A stretch of DNA of 64,000 bases from Salipiger marinus (GCF_900100085.1 NZ_FNEJ01000022.1:29057-93056), one strand, 5' to 3'. Numbered from the stretch's first letter, positions 10,190-20,215 are shown. The notes: a model not told the origin generated them from the sequence alone. Made by a program: numbers and translations.

Positions 10190-10916
10190 ACCCGGCTGCC
10201 GCGCGCGGCACCACGAAGGTATGGATCGAAAACACCACCGCGCGGCTGACCGGCAGCCGCACGAGGCATTGCCGTTCTGACCGCAGATAGGGTGCCGCCG
10301 CAGGATGGCCCCGGTCACTGTTGTCGCGGCGCGGGCCGGGCTGGAACAGCGCCGGATTGTCATGCCACAGCCGGTTGATCCGCATCAGTGGGCGGCCGGG
10401 CTGCACCCCGTCAAACAGCCGCTGAACGCGCCGGGCGATGCTGTCGTCATATTCGGGGATGGGGATGTGGATCGCGGTCAGCGGGCGCCCCATCTTCTGC
10501 GCCAGCCGCCAGCCTGCCGGAAAGCACAGCACGGCGGCGGTCAGCACATGTTCGTCGCCCTGCTTTTCCAGCAGGCACAGATCCTCCTGCACCAGATGAC
10601 CCAGCGTGCCCATGGGATCGGCGCGGTCCAGCGCCACCACCCCGCCATCGGGCCGGGTCACGCGGCCCTCCTCGCGCTCAAATCCCGCTGGCAGATGCTC
10701 CAGCACCAGATCCAGCAGCTCCTCTGCGGCGGGGCGGGCCTCTGGCAGCATCTGCAGCACCGCCTCGCGCTGGTCGCGCAGCAGGCGGGTGCGTTCGGCC
10801 ATCTGCGCCGCATAGGCGTCATCCACCATCAGCCAGTCGGCAGGCGCCAGCGGGCTGATCCCCGGCAGGGGTTTCAGCTGCGACACGTCATAGGGAAGCT
10901 GGGTTTGCAGGATCAT
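10167..10916 (-). CDS. Heme-dependent oxidative N-demethylase-like protein (DUF3445)
   Basis: A 249-residue protein of the DUF3445 family. Members include the heme-dependent N-demethylase (dimethylamine monooxygenase-type) alpha subunit. Typical segments include EDLCLLEK, AAVLCFPAGWRL, KMGRPLTAIHIPIPEY and INRLWHDNPALF. No partner demethylase genes are adjacent, so the substrate is unknown. The start at 10916 (MILQTQLPYD) is preferred over 10994, which would add a Pro/Arg-rich leader lacking in the family. Confidence 0.8.
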   Translation of the reverse strand: MILQTQLPYDVSQLKPLPGISPLAPADWLMVDDAYAAQMAERTRLLRDQREAVLQMLPEARPAAEELLDLVLEHLPAGFEREEGRVTRPDGGVVALDRADPMGTLGHLVQEDLCLLEKQGDEHVLTAAVLCFPAGWRLAQKMGRPLTAIHIPIPEYDDSIARRVQRLFDGVQPGRPLMRINRLWHDNPALFQPGPRRDNSDRGHPAAAPYLRSERQCLVRLPVSRAVVFSIHTFVVPRAAAGFSAAPTR

Positions 10917-10990
10917 GCCCAAGGCGTAGCGCGGCACGGGCCGCGTGGGAAGACCCCTCTGCACCGCCGGGCCCTGCTTTGGCGCAGGAT

Positions 10991-11025
10991 GCAAAAAACC
11001 GCGGCGCAGACAGGCTGCGCCGCGG
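10991..11025 (-). terminator. Terminator of bioY
   Basis: An 11-bp stem (CCGCGGCGCAG / CTGCGCCGCGG) with a 5-base loop; on the minus strand it is followed by TTTTTT. Confidence 0.8.
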
Positions 11026-11049
11026 CGATGTCAGTCCAGATCCCGGGGA

Positions 11050-11655
11050 TCAGCTGCGGGCGCGGCCCACCAGCTTCCACAGGGCGGGCATCAGCAGCGC
11101 CGCCAGCGCCAGCTTCACCGCGTCGCCCACAAGGAACGGCGTCAGACCCCAGTCAAGGATCGGCTTGTCCCAGCCATAAAGCACCCCCAGCCAGATCAGG
11201 CCGGGCACATACATGATCACGTTGCCGATCAGCATCGCGCCCGCCATCTTGGGGGCGGAGCGGTCCCAGCCCGCGCGGGCCAGCATGCCAAGCGCCACGG
11301 TGGCCAGCACATAGCCCACCAGATAGCCGCCGGTGCCGCCCATCATGTAGCTGATGCCGTTGAGGTCAGCGGTGGAATTCTGGAAGATGTCCATGCCCAG
11401 CATGCCAAGGATCATGTAGCCCATGATCGTCGCCAGACCCAGACGCGGGCCATAGGCGGCGCCCACGGTCAGCACGGCAAAGGTGCCAAGGCTCATCGCC
11501 ACCGGCGAGCCGGGCACCGGCACCTTGATCTTGGCGCAGATGGCCAGCAGCGCGATGCCCGCCACGATCAGCGCGGCCTGTTTCAGCCGAAGGCCCGCGC
11601 CTTCGGAAGCGCCGAATGTATCCACCAGAACGGTGCGGTTCTGCACGAGGTTCAT
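11050..11655 (-). CDS. bioY: Biotin transporter BioY
   Basis: A 201-residue S-component of an energy-coupling-factor biotin transporter, with about six membrane helices. Segments KIKVPVPGSPVAMSLGTFAVLTVGA and the later GGTGGYLVGYVLA are typical. bioM/bioN genes are not adjacent; solitary BioY proteins transport biotin in several Alphaproteobacteria. A BioR-type box was looked for upstream and not found. Confidence 0.9.
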   Translation of the reverse strand: MNLVQNRTVLVDTFGASEGAGLRLKQAALIVAGIALLAICAKIKVPVPGSPVAMSLGTFAVLTVGAAYGPRLGLATIMGYMILGMLGMDIFQNSTADLNGISYMMGGTGGYLVGYVLATVALGMLARAGWDRSAPKMAGAMLIGNVIMYVPGLIWLGVLYGWDKPILDWGLTPFLVGDAVKLALAALLMPALWKLVGRARS

Positions 11656-11790
11656 CGGGTCGTCCCCCTGTTGTCTTCAATCCCCTCCGTTCTGCCGCAA
11701 GCGCCTTCGCATCGCAAGCCCGGTTGCGCGACCACCGGCGGCATAATTTGCAAGGCCGCGCTTTGCAGCTGCAAATGCGCAGGGCCCAGA

Positions 11791-11819
11791 CAAAAGGCCC
11801 CGCCAGTGCTGGCGGGGCC
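11791..11819 (-). terminator. Terminator of the pntAB operon
   Basis: A 10-bp perfect stem (GGCCCCGCCA / TGGCGGGGCC) with GTGC loop; followed on the minus strand by TTTTGT. It lies 24 bases past the pntB stop. Confidence 0.8.
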
Positions 11820-11842
11820 CCGGTCTGCCGAACCGCAAAGGC

Positions 11843-13285
11843 TCAGCTGATGCGCGACAGCAGATCGTTGAGCGAGGCCTTGGCATCGCCATAGAACATC
11901 CGCGTGTTGTCCTTGTAGAACAGCGGGTTTTCGATGCCCGAATAGCCGGTGCCCTGACCGCGCTTGGACACGAACACCTGCTTGGCCTTCCACACTTCCA
12001 GAACCGGCATCCCCGCGATGGGGCTGTTCGGATCCTCCTGTGCGGCGGGGTTCACGATGTCGTTCGAGCCGATGACGATCACCACATCGGTGGAGGGGAA
12101 ATCGTCGTTGATCTCGTCCATTTCCAGCACGATGTCATAGGGCACCTTGGCCTCGGCCAGAAGCACGTTCATGTGCCCCGGCAGACGGCCCGCCACGGGG
12201 TGGATGGCGAAACGCACCTCCTTGCCCTTGGCGCGCAGGCGCCGGGTCAGTTCGGCGACGTTCTGCTGCGCCTGTGCCACCGCCATGCCATAGCCCGGCA
12301 CGATGACGACACTGTCGGCTTCTTCCAGGGCAGAGGCCACGCCGTCGACATCGATGGCGACCTGTTCGCCCTCGATCTCTGCCGCAGGGCCCGTGCTGCC
12401 GCCAAAGCCGCCAAGGATCACGCTGATGAAGCTGCGGTTCATCGCCTTGCACATGATGTAGCTCAGGATCGCCCCCGAGGAGCCCACCAGCGCGCCCACC
12501 ACGATCAGCAGGTCATTGCCAAGGCTGAAGCCGATGGCCGCCGCTGCCCAGCCGGAATAGCTGTTCAGCATCGACACCACCACCGGCATGTCGGCGCCGC
12601 CGATGCCCATGATCAGGTGATAGCCGATGAACAGTGCGGCCAGCGTCATCAGCGCCAGCGGCAGGAAGCTGCCCGTGCCGAAATACCAGAACAGGCAGAT
12701 CAGCGACACCGCCGCCGCCCCGGCGTTCAGCATGTGCCCGCCCGGCAGCTTTTCCGCCTTGGAGCTGAGCTTGCCCGCAAGCTTGCCATAGGCGACCACC
12801 GACCCGGTGAAGGTCACCGCCCCGATGAAGATGCCAAGGAACAGCTCCACACGCAGGATGTTGACCTCGACATTGGTCTTGTGGGCCAAGAGGCCCGCAA
12901 AGCCGTCCAGCGTGGCGCGGGTCGGCTCGTCCATGGCCAGAACGCGGCCCAGTTCGATATGGGCGATCAGCCCGACAAACACCGCCGCCAGACCGACCAG
13001 CGAATGCATGGCCGCCACAAGCTGCGGCATTTCGGTCATCTGAACGCGCTTGGCCACGACAAAGCCGATGGCCCCGCCGCCCGCGATCAGCAGCAGCGAC
13101 AGCAGCCACAGGCCGGAACCGGGGCCGATGAGCGTGGCGAAAACCGCCAGCGCCATGCCCGCGATGCCATACCACACGGCGCGCTTGGCGCTTTCCTGAC
13201 CGGAAAGCCCGCCCAGCGACAGGATGAAGAGAACCGCCGCGACCACATAGGCCGCCGTCGTGAATCCGAAGTCCATTGTCTCCAC
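11843..13285 (-). CDS. pntB: NAD(P)+ transhydrogenase subunit beta
   Basis: A 480-residue inner-membrane subunit of the proton-translocating transhydrogenase (NADH + NADP+ to NAD+ + NADPH). About eight membrane helices in residues 1-290 are followed by the NADP(H)-binding domain III ([12 protein letters not shown] near residue 325; [18 protein letters not shown] near 360). It lies 4 bases after pntA in the same direction. Confidence 0.95.
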   Translation of the reverse strand: METMDFGFTTAAYVVAAVLFILSLGGLSGQESAKRAVWYGIAGMALAVFATLIGPGSGLWLLSLLLIAGGGAIGFVVAKRVQMTEMPQLVAAMHSLVGLAAVFVGLIAHIELGRVLAMDEPTRATLDGFAGLLAHKTNVEVNILRVELFLGIFIGAVTFTGSVVAYGKLAGKLSSKAEKLPGGHMLNAGAAAVSLICLFWYFGTGSFLPLALMTLAALFIGYHLIMGIGGADMPVVVSMLNSYSGWAAAAIGFSLGNDLLIVVGALVGSSGAILSYIMCKAMNRSFISVILGGFGGSTGPAAEIEGEQVAIDVDGVASALEEADSVVIVPGYGMAVAQAQQNVAELTRRLRAKGKEVRFAIHPVAGRLPGHMNVLLAEAKVPYDIVLEMDEINDDFPSTDVVIVIGSNDIVNPAAQEDPNSPIAGMPVLEVWKAKQVFVSKRGQGTGYSGIENPLFYKDNTRMFYGDAKASLNDLLSRIS

Positions 13286-13289
13286 CCCC

Positions 13290-14864
13290 TTACGATTTCT
13301 GGAACATGGCGAGCATGCGCCGGGTCACGAGGAAGCCGCCGAAAATGTTGATCCCGGCCATGAAGACCGACAGCGCGGCAAGCAGGATCACCAGCCAGGA
13401 ACCGGAGCCGATCTGCATCAGCGCCCCCAGAATGATGATCGAGGAGATGGCATTGGTCACCGCCATCAGCGGGGTGTGCAGCGAATGGCTGACATTCCAG
13501 ATCACCTGGAAGCCAACAAAGACCGCCAGCACGAAGACGATGAAATGCTGCATGAAGCTGGCAGGCGCGACAAGCCCCACCCCCAGCAGCAGCACGGCCC
13601 CGACCACCAGCAGCGTGACCTGCGTCTTGGTCTGCGCCTTGAAGGCGGCCACTTCCTGCGCGCGCTTTTCGGCGGGCGTCAGTTCGGGGGTCTTTTCCTT
13701 GGGCTTCTGCGCGGCGATCGCCTTGGTCTTGGGCGGCGGCGGCGGGAAGGTGACAGCCTTGCCATGGGCGATGGTGGCGCCCCGGATCACGTCATCTTCC
13801 ATGTTGTGGTTGACGACGCCATCCTTGGCCGGGGTCAGATCCGTCATCATGTGACGGATGTTGGTGGCATAAAGCGTGGAGGACTGCGCCGCCATCCGGC
13901 TCGGGAAATCGGTATAGCCTACAATGGTCACGCCATTGTCGGTCACGATCTTCTCGTCCTTGACGGTCAGCTTGCAGTTGCCGCCGCGCTCCGCCGCCAG
14001 ATCGACGATGACCGATCCGGGCTTCATGGCCTTGACCATGTCCTCGGTCCAGAGCTCCGGCGCCTCGCGGTTGGGGATCAGCGCCGTGGTGATGACGATG
14101 TCCATCTCCGGGGCAAGCTCGCGGAACTTCGCCAGCTGCGCCGCGCGGAATTCCGGGCTCGACGGCGCGGCATAGCCGCCCGTGGCGGCACCATCCTGCT
14201 GCTCTTCGGCGAAATCGAGATAGACGAACTGCGCGCCCATGGATTCGACCTGCTCGGCCACTTCGGGCCGCACGTCAAAGGCATAGGTCACGGCGCCAAG
14301 GCTGGTCGAGGTGCCGATGGCGGCAAGCCCTGCCACACCGGCGCCCACCACCAGAACCTTGGCCGGCGGCACCTTGCCCGCAGCGGTCACCTGCCCGGTG
14401 AAGAAGCGGCCAAAATTGTTGCCGGCCTCGATCACGGCGCGATAGCCCGCGATATTGGCCATGGAGCTCAGCGCGTCCATCTTCTGGGCGCGGCTGATCC
14501 GCGGCACCATGTCCATGGCGATGACGCTGGCGCCCTGATCCGCGGCAAGCTGCATGAGCGCCTCGTTGGAGGCGGGCCAGAAGAACGAGATCAGCAGCTT
14601 GCTCTCGGTCAGCCGCACCGCTTCCTCGTCGGAGGGCGGGCGCACCTTGGCGATGATGTCGGCCTGTGCCCAAAGCGCCTCGGCGCCCTCGACCACGGTC
14701 ACACCCGCTGCGGCATAGGCCTCGTCGGCAAAGCCCGCAGCCGCCCCGGCCCCGGCTTCGATCAGGCACTCATGACCCAGCTTCTGCAGCTGCAGCGCCG
14801 AGTCGGGTGTCATCGCAACCCGCGCCTCTCCCTCGAAAATTTCCTTGGGCGTCCCTATCTTCAC
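13290..14864 (-). CDS. pntA: NAD(P)+ transhydrogenase subunit alpha
   Basis: A 524-residue single-chain alpha subunit. NAD(H)-binding domain I ([20 protein letters not shown] near residue 170) is followed by a Pro/Lys-rich linker (near 385-420) and four C-terminal membrane helices, as in fused PntA rather than the split PntAA/PntAB of some relatives. I place the start at GTG 14864 because AGGGGGA sits 8 bases upstream and the family begins with K-I-G-T-P; ATG 14885 would add seven residues. Confidence 0.92.
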   Translation of the reverse strand: MKIGTPKEIFEGEARVAMTPDSALQLQKLGHECLIEAGAGAAAGFADEAYAAAGVTVVEGAEALWAQADIIAKVRPPSDEEAVRLTESKLLISFFWPASNEALMQLAADQGASVIAMDMVPRISRAQKMDALSSMANIAGYRAVIEAGNNFGRFFTGQVTAAGKVPPAKVLVVGAGVAGLAAIGTSTSLGAVTYAFDVRPEVAEQVESMGAQFVYLDFAEEQQDGAATGGYAAPSSPEFRAAQLAKFRELAPEMDIVITTALIPNREAPELWTEDMVKAMKPGSVIVDLAAERGGNCKLTVKDEKIVTDNGVTIVGYTDFPSRMAAQSSTLYATNIRHMMTDLTPAKDGVVNHNMEDDVIRGATIAHGKAVTFPPPPPKTKAIAAQKPKEKTPELTPAEKRAQEVAAFKAQTKTQVTLLVVGAVLLLGVGLVAPASFMQHFIVFVLAVFVGFQVIWNVSHSLHTPLMAVTNAISSIIILGALMQIGSGSWLVILLAALSVFMAGINIFGGFLVTRRMLAMFQKS

Positions 14865-15126
14865 GTATGTCGTCCCCCTTGCCATGCGGAAGGCGTTGGT
14901 GTCATGTCCTTCGCCGGTTGCCCAAGGGGTAGCCGCAGCACGGCACATGGGCAACCGGATCAGGATCGTTAAGCACATCCCTGTGTGATTTTAAAGCCAT
15001 CTTCGCATTTGTTGCGCACCGTCCAGAGCCCTGGAAACAAACTTGCGCCGCAATCGCCGCGCCTCCGCCCCCGCCGATCCAAGGCCCGCCCCGGCAGAAT
15101 CACGCCCGCCCCTTCCCCGGCCCGCC

Positions 15127-15187
15127 CTTCATCTTGCCCGGAAAACTCCGGGGGAGGCGCCGCAGGCGCCGGGGGCAGAGCCCCCTC
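15127..15187 (-). repeat. Dispersed intergenic palindromic repeat, copy A
   Basis: Read on the minus strand: GGGGGCTCTGCCCCC, a second GC-rich palindrome (GGCGCC...GGCGCC), then CCCCCGGAGTTTTCCGGGCA and AGATGAA. It is one of five related copies (see 26538, 30401, 36376, 40437). The rest of the 347-base pntA/MBL gap holds the presumed pntA promoter region, with no gene seen. Confidence 0.7.
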
Positions 15188-15211
15188 ACTTTCCCCCACC
15201 CGGGGTGCCGG

Positions 15212-16159
15212 TCACTCCCATTCCATCTCCTCGAACACCCGGCCCGCATTCTTCGTCGCCAGTTCCTCGAAGGTGTCGAGCCGCGCCCAGCGGGACTGGT
15301 CCACATAGAAGGCCCCCGCCAGATCGCCGCCCGCCTCGATATGCGCCCCGATCCGCGCCCGCAGATCCTTGAGATAGTCGGAGGTGTAGCGCGTCACCTG
15401 CGCCATGTTGGTGGGATGGCCATGGCCGGGGATCACATAGGTCGCGCCCAGATCGGCAAACGGCCCGTCAAAGGTCTCGATCCAGCAACTGGTGCAGGTT
15501 TCGGCAAAGATCGGCGGCATGCGCTCGTGAAAGGCGATGTCGCCCGCGATCACGATCCCCCATTGCGGGATCCAGACCTGCGCATCGCCCGGATCATGGG
15601 CGGGGCCCAGATGCAGCACCTCCAGCGTGACCTCGCCCATCTCCACCACATGCCGGTCGGCGAAGGACAGGTTGGGCAGCGCAAGCTCCGTGCCCTCGGC
15701 CTTGTCGCGGTTATAGCCGCGCATGGCCTGCAGGATGAAATCGCCATCCTTGGCGAAAACCTCGATGGCGTCCTCATGCGCCAGAATGTCCACGCCCTGC
15801 GCCGCCCAGTAGGAATTGCCCAGCATGGCATGGCCCTGCCCGTTCTCGTTGATCACCAGCCGCACCGGCTGGTCGGTCACGGCGCGGATCTCGTCATGCA
15901 GCGCCGCAGCCAGCCGGGCCGAGGCGCCGCCATTGATCACCACCACCCCGTCGCCGGTCACCACGAAGCTCAGGTTGTTGTTATGCCCGCTGTTGTCATA
16001 GGTGGGCGGCGCCGTAGCGCCGATCGCGCTCCAGACATATGGGATCACCTCCACCGGCTTGGCGTAAAGCTCTGACTGCGGGTACAGATCCGCAATATCC
16101 TCATGCGCGCTGGCCGCTCCGGCCAGCAGCAGCAGCCCCAGTATCCCCATGTTCCGCAT
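15212..16159 (-). CDS. Metallo-beta-lactamase-fold periplasmic protein with degenerate metal site
   Basis: A 315-residue exported protein (signal peptide ending GAASA, residues 1-18) of the SoxH-like MBL family. The later metal positions look conserved (LGPAHDPGD, IAGDIAFHER, VIPGHGHPT). The N-terminal HxHxDH motif is replaced by NENGQGHAMLGN, so at least two or three of the usual ligands are missing. The enzyme may bind one metal or none. Met-1 at 16159 is chosen because the signal peptide starts there; an ATG at 16192 is unlikely. Divergent from kynU. Confidence 0.75.
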   Translation of the reverse strand: MRNMGILGLLLLAGAASAHEDIADLYPQSELYAKPVEVIPYVWSAIGATAPPTYDNSGHNNNLSFVVTGDGVVVINGGASARLAAALHDEIRAVTDQPVRLVINENGQGHAMLGNSYWAAQGVDILAHEDAIEVFAKDGDFILQAMRGYNRDKAEGTELALPNLSFADRHVVEMGEVTLEVLHLGPAHDPGDAQVWIPQWGIVIAGDIAFHERMPPIFAETCTSCWIETFDGPFADLGATYVIPGHGHPTNMAQVTRYTSDYLKDLRARIGAHIEAGGDLAGAFYVDQSRWARLDTFEELATKNAGRVFEEMEWE

Positions 16160-16291
16160 CGCATCCTCCTGCCAGCAGTCCGGCGTCCACATTCACAGAT
16201 GCGAATACGTCTGGCAAGCCCCGACGCATGGCTTGCCTCCGGCGCCGTTCCCGGTCACCTTCCGCAGCCAAAGACCAAGCGGAGCTTCACG

Positions 16292-17485
16292 ATGACCGAT
16301 TTCGGCTGGACGCGGGACCAGTTTCACCTGCCCATGGGGATGATCTATCTGGATGGCAACTCGCTGGGGCCGCTGCCCAAGGCGACCCCCGCCCGGCTGG
16401 AGCGGCTCCTGTCCGAGGAATGGGGCGAACAGCTGATCTCGGGCTGGAACGGCTGCGGCTGGATGGAGATGCCGCGCCGTCTGGGCGACCGCATCGGGCG
16501 GCTGATCGGGGCCGAGCCGGGGCATGTGGTGGTGGGCGACACGCTGTCCATCAAGGTCTATCAGGCGCTGGCGGCGGCGCTGGCGCTGGTGCCCGGGCGC
16601 CATGTGATCCTGTCCGATACCGGCAATTTTCCCTCCGATCTTTATATGGCCGAAGGGCTGATCAAGCTTCTGGGCGCGCCATACGAGCTGCGCCTTGCCG
16701 ATCCGCTGGCGCTGGAGGAGGCGATCACCGAAGAGGTGGCGGTGCTGCTGGTGACAGAGGTGGATTACCGCACCGGGCGGCGGCATGACATGGCGGCGCT
16801 GACCCGCAAGGCGCATCGGATGGGCGCGCGGGTGGTCTGGGATCTGGCCCATTCCGCCGGGGCCCTGCCGGTGGAGGTGGCGGCGGGGGCTGCGGATTTT
16901 GCCGTGGGCTGCACCTATAAATACCTCAATGCCGGACCGGGCGCGCCCGCCTTCATCTATGTGGCGCCCCGCCATGCCGATCTGGCCGAACCGGCGCTCT
17001 CGGGCTGGCTTGGGCACGAGGCGCCTTTTGCCTTCGATCAAAGCTACCGCCCCGGCGCGGGCATCGAACGCATGCGCGTCGGCACGCCGCCGGTGATGCA
17101 GATGGCCGCGCTGGAGGCCGCGCTGGACGTCTGGGATCGGGTGAACATGGCCGATCTGCGCCGCCGGTCGCTGGATCTGACGACGCTGATGATGGATCTG
17201 GTGGAGGATCAGTGCCCCGGCCTGAGCCTTGCCACCCCGCGCGAGGAAGAGGCGCGCGGATCGCAGGTCAGCTTCCGGTTCGAGCATGGCTATGCCGCGA
17301 TGCAGGCGCTGATCGATCAGGGCGTGGTGGGGGATTTCCGCGCCCCTGACATCATGCGCTTCGGCGTCACCCCGCTTTATATCGGCGAGGAGGAGATTCA
17401 CGAGGCGGTCGAAATCCTCGCCCGCATCCTGCGCGGCGCGACCTGGGATCAGCCGAAATACCAGCAGCGCAAGCGCGTGACCTGA
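16292..17485 (+). CDS. kynU: Kynureninase
   Basis: A 397-residue PLP enzyme hydrolysing kynurenine to anthranilate and alanine in tryptophan degradation. Seen: YLDGNSLGPLP (residues 19-29), the WDLAHSAGALPVE Asp region, and the PLP lysine in GCTYKYLNAGPGAPAF (near residue 211). A GCGGAGC ribosome-binding site precedes ATG 16292. No kynA/kynB adjacent. The following TetR gene converges on it. Confidence 0.93.
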   Translation: MTDFGWTRDQFHLPMGMIYLDGNSLGPLPKATPARLERLLSEEWGEQLISGWNGCGWMEMPRRLGDRIGRLIGAEPGHVVVGDTLSIKVYQALAAALALVPGRHVILSDTGNFPSDLYMAEGLIKLLGAPYELRLADPLALEEAITEEVAVLLVTEVDYRTGRRHDMAALTRKAHRMGARVVWDLAHSAGALPVEVAAGAADFAVGCTYKYLNAGPGAPAFIYVAPRHADLAEPALSGWLGHEAPFAFDQSYRPGAGIERMRVGTPPVMQMAALEAALDVWDRVNMADLRRRSLDLTTLMMDLVEDQCPGLSLATPREEEARGSQVSFRFEHGYAAMQALIDQGVVGDFRAPDIMRFGVTPLYIGEEEIHEAVEILARILRGATWDQPKYQQRKRVT

Positions 17486-17496
17486 ACAAGCCTGTC

Positions 17497-17530
17497 CTGA
17501 CACTCTGACAATGTGACGTCAGAGTGTCAG
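17497..17530. repeat. Perfect 13-base inverted repeat between kynU and tetR
   Basis: CTGACACTCTGAC, 8 bases, GTCAGAGTGTCAG. It can form a bidirectional terminator hairpin, but has no T-run. It shares CTGACA/TGTCAG half-sites with the palindrome upstream of tetR, so a regulator-binding role is possible too. Confidence 0.6.
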
Positions 17531-17534
17531 AACG

Positions 17535-18131
17535 TCAGGGCGCCGGGTCCAGCGGCGTCAGCCCCCGCCCCAGCATCTGCGCCAGAGAGCGGAGCGCCCG
17601 GTTCACCTCCGGCGGCGGCAGCGTGGCGATCCCGCGCAGCGCCGCCAGCATCACCTCTGCCGCGTGATCGGGCGGCAGTGCCAGACGCAGCCGCCCGGCC
17701 ACCGCCTCGGTCCTCAGCCAGTCGGCCAGCACGGCGCAGAGCCGCGCCTGTCCTTCCTGCGCCACATCCGGCGGAACCCCATGGCGGTCCGGCAGGTCCG
17801 CGTCCTGCGGCAGGGCCCATCCCGGCTCGGCGCCTGCGTCGCGCAGCGCGGCAAAGGCGGCGGCCAGCCGGTCTTCGACACGGCCCTTCCCCTGCAGGGC
17901 CGCGCGCAGCGCCTGTTCTGCGCGCTCGGTCTGCTCCAGACCCAGCGCCCGCAGGATCGCCTCCCTGTTGGCGAAATGCAGATAGAGCGCGGGGCGGGAC
18001 ATGCCCGCCTGCCGCGCGATCACCTCCATGGAACACCGGCGGACCCCGTGGCGGGCCAAGGCGGTGCGGGCGGCGGCAAGGATGACCCGCCGTTTCGGGT
18101 CACGCTCCCCGGCGGGAATGCCGCTGGTCAT
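17535..18131 (-). CDS. TetR-family transcriptional regulator
   Basis: A 198-residue regulator with an N-terminal helix-turn-helix (ILAAARTALARHGVRRCS, then IARQAGMSRPALYLHF, residues 17-55) and a ligand-binding C-terminal domain. It is convergent with kynU and flanked on both sides by CTGACA-type inverted repeats, suggesting autoregulation. The target genes and ligand are unknown. Confidence 0.85.
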   Translation of the reverse strand: MTSGIPAGERDPKRRVILAAARTALARHGVRRCSMEVIARQAGMSRPALYLHFANREAILRALGLEQTERAEQALRAALQGKGRVEDRLAAAFAALRDAGAEPGWALPQDADLPDRHGVPPDVAQEGQARLCAVLADWLRTEAVAGRLRLALPPDHAAEVMLAALRGIATLPPPEVNRALRSLAQMLGRGLTPLDPAP

Positions 18132-18157
18132 CGGGCCTCCAAGCGCAGCGTTACAGC

Positions 18158-18182
18158 CTGACAGAGTCTGTCACTCTGTCAG
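18158..18182. promoter_or_regulatory. Palindromic operator before tetR
   Basis: CTGACAGAG, 7 bases (TCTGTCA), CTCTGTCAG: 9-base perfect arms with an internal overlapping half-site, 27 bases before the tetR start. Probable self-binding site of the TetR protein. Confidence 0.55.
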
Positions 18183-18273
18183 CCTAGCGCCGGACAGGGC
18201 TTCCGGGAACTGTCAAAACGTCATGGCCCCGCGCAGGACGCAGCAAGACCGCTGGACACTACAGGTCAGACTG

Positions 18274-19053
18274 TCAGGCAGAGATGCGCTGCTGCGGCAG
18301 GCTCTGGCCTGCGGACCAGGCCCGCACCGCCTCGCCAAACGCCTCGAACAGCGGGCGCGAGACGGGATCGTTGGCCGCATCCCATTCCGGATGCCACTGC
18401 ACCGACAGCGTGAAGCCCGGCGCGCCCTTGACATAGATCGCCTCCGGCGTGCCATCGGGGGCGTGGCCCTCGATCTCGATCCGGGCACCGGCGCGGTTGA
18501 TCCCCTGCCCGTGCAGCGTGTTGGTCATCACCTCGGAGGCGCCGAACAGCCGGTGGAACCGCCCGCCCTCCTTCAGCTTGACCTTGTGGCGCAGCGCGAA
18601 CTTCTCCTCCAGCGTGCCATCCGGGGGCATGCGGTGGTTCATCCGCCCCGGCAGGTCGCGGATTTCGGGATGAAGCGTGCCGCCCATGGCCACGTTCACC
18701 TCCTGAAAGCCGCGGCAGATGCCCAGAAACGGCTGACCGCGTTCGACACAGGCCCGCACCAGCGGCAGCACGATGGAATCGCGCGCCCGGTCAAAGGCGC
18801 CATGCGCTTCGGTGGCCACCTCGCCATATTCCTCGGGATGCACGTTCGGGCGCCCGCCGGTCAGCAGAAAGCCGTCGCAGACCTGCATCAGCTCCTCGAT
18901 GCAGACATAGCGGGGATCGGGCGCGATCAGCAGCGGCAGACAGCCCGACACGCAGGACACCGCCTCCGTGTTCATCTCTCCGCCGGTATAGGCGGGATAG
19001 GTGTCGTTCAGAAGCTGGTGGTTGCCGATGATGCCGACGACGGGGCGGGTCAT
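18274..19053 (-). CDS. Gamma-glutamyl-gamma-aminobutyrate hydrolase-like class I glutamine amidotransferase
   Basis: A 259-residue peptidase C26 protein, PuuD-like. The nucleophile Cys is in GICRGFQEVNVAMGG (near residue 115), and the catalytic His and Glu in SVQWHPEW (near 225). It probably hydrolyses gamma-glutamyl conjugates in putrescine/polyamine breakdown. No other puu genes are adjacent, so the substrate is inferred from family. The start at 19053 (MTRPVVGIIGNH) matches the family; the upstream open frame is not protein-like. Confidence 0.88.
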   Translation of the reverse strand: MTRPVVGIIGNHQLLNDTYPAYTGGEMNTEAVSCVSGCLPLLIAPDPRYVCIEELMQVCDGFLLTGGRPNVHPEEYGEVATEAHGAFDRARDSIVLPLVRACVERGQPFLGICRGFQEVNVAMGGTLHPEIRDLPGRMNHRMPPDGTLEEKFALRHKVKLKEGGRFHRLFGASEVMTNTLHGQGINRAGARIEIEGHAPDGTPEAIYVKGAPGFTLSVQWHPEWDAANDPVSRPLFEAFGEAVRAWSAGQSLPQQRISA

Positions 19054-19309
19054 GAAGGGCCTCTTCTCGCAGTTCACGACCCTACATAATACAGTGCGCG
19101 GCTTTCCGAAAGGTTGCGCGGCCCCGCTTCGGCGCGGGCATGCGCGGGATGCCCTGTTTTGCGGCAGCTCCGGCGCGGAGCCGCTTGCAGCCCCGCGCGC
19201 CCCGCTTATGATCGCGGTCAGGACGGCAGACGACCTGCCCGAGATCCGGTCCGGGCAGGGAGTGCACGACCATGACAGCCAGCGATGGCCCGCGCCTGCG
19301 GGGGCCGCT

Positions 19310-20215
19310 GTGATCCTTCTGACCATCTGGCCGCTTTTTGCGCTGATCTGCCTTGGCTTCGGGCTGGCCCGGGCCGGGTTCCCCTCGCGCGAGTTCTGGC
19401 CCGCTGCGGAACGGATCAACTATATGGTCCTGTTCCCGGCGCTGCTGTTTTCCAGCCTTGCGACGGCGCCGGTGCGGGATGCGGGCATGCTGCGGCTTGG
19501 CGGGGCGGCGGTGGCGACGCTGCTGGTCGCCGCGCTGGCGCTGATGCTGGCACGCCGGGTCTGGCCCAGCCCCGCGCGGCGCTTTGGCCCGGCGCTGCAG
19601 GGTGTGGTGCGGTTCAACACCTATCTGGGTTTTGCCGTGGTCACCGCCCTTGCCGGACCGGAGGGGCTGTCGCGCGCGGCGGTCTATCTCGCCATCGCCG
19701 TGCCGCTGGTCAACGTGCTGTCGATCCTTGCCCTGACCGAGCGCGGCGGCGCCACCGGGCTGCGGCTTCTGGGGGCGGTGCTGCGCAATCCGCTGATCCT
19801 TGCCTGTCTGGGCGGGATCGCGATGGCGTTTTCCGGGCTTGGCCTGCCTTTTGGCAGCGATGCGCTGCTGCGGCTCATGGCGCAGGCGAGCCTGCCGCTG
19901 GGTCTGCTCTGTGTCGGGGCGGCGCTGCAGCCCGCCACGCTGCGGCAGGATCTGCGAGCGGTCGCGGCCACAAGCGTGCTGCGGCTGCTGGTCATGCCCG
20001 CGCTGGCGCTTGGCGTGGCGCCGCTGTTTGGCCTGAGCGCGGCCGAGACGATGATTCTGGTGATCTTTTCGGCGCTGCCGGTGGCCCCCACCGCCTATGT
20101 GCTGACGCGGCAGCTGGGGGGGGACGGGCCGTTCATGGCGGCGATCATCACCGGACAGACCTTTCTGGCGGCGCTGACGCTGCCCTTGGTGCTGTCCGTG
20201 CTGGAGCGGATGTAG
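19310..20215 (+). CDS. AEC-family transporter
   Basis: A 301-residue membrane protein with about 10 helices, of the auxin efflux carrier/malonate transporter (AEC, YfdV-like) family. Typical segments are NYMVLFPALLFSSLA near the N-terminus and the repeat ASLPLGLLCVGAAL in the second half. The start is GTG 19310 after GGGG; no ATG gives the first helix correctly. Divergent from the amidotransferase gene. Substrate unknown. Confidence 0.85.
   Translation: MILLTIWPLFALICLGFGLARAGFPSREFWPAAERINYMVLFPALLFSSLATAPVRDAGMLRLGGAAVATLLVAALALMLARRVWPSPARRFGPALQGVVRFNTYLGFAVVTALAGPEGLSRAAVYLAIAVPLVNVLSILALTERGGATGLRLLGAVLRNPLILACLGGIAMAFSGLGLPFGSDALLRLMAQASLPLGLLCVGAALQPATLRQDLRAVAATSVLRLLVMPALALGVAPLFGLSAAETMILVIFSALPVAPTAYVLTRQLGGDGPFMAAIITGQTFLAALTLPLVLSVLERM

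Noticed and set aside
11656..11790. BioR-type operator before bioY
   Set aside because: No TTATnnATAA-like site found in the upstream stretch.
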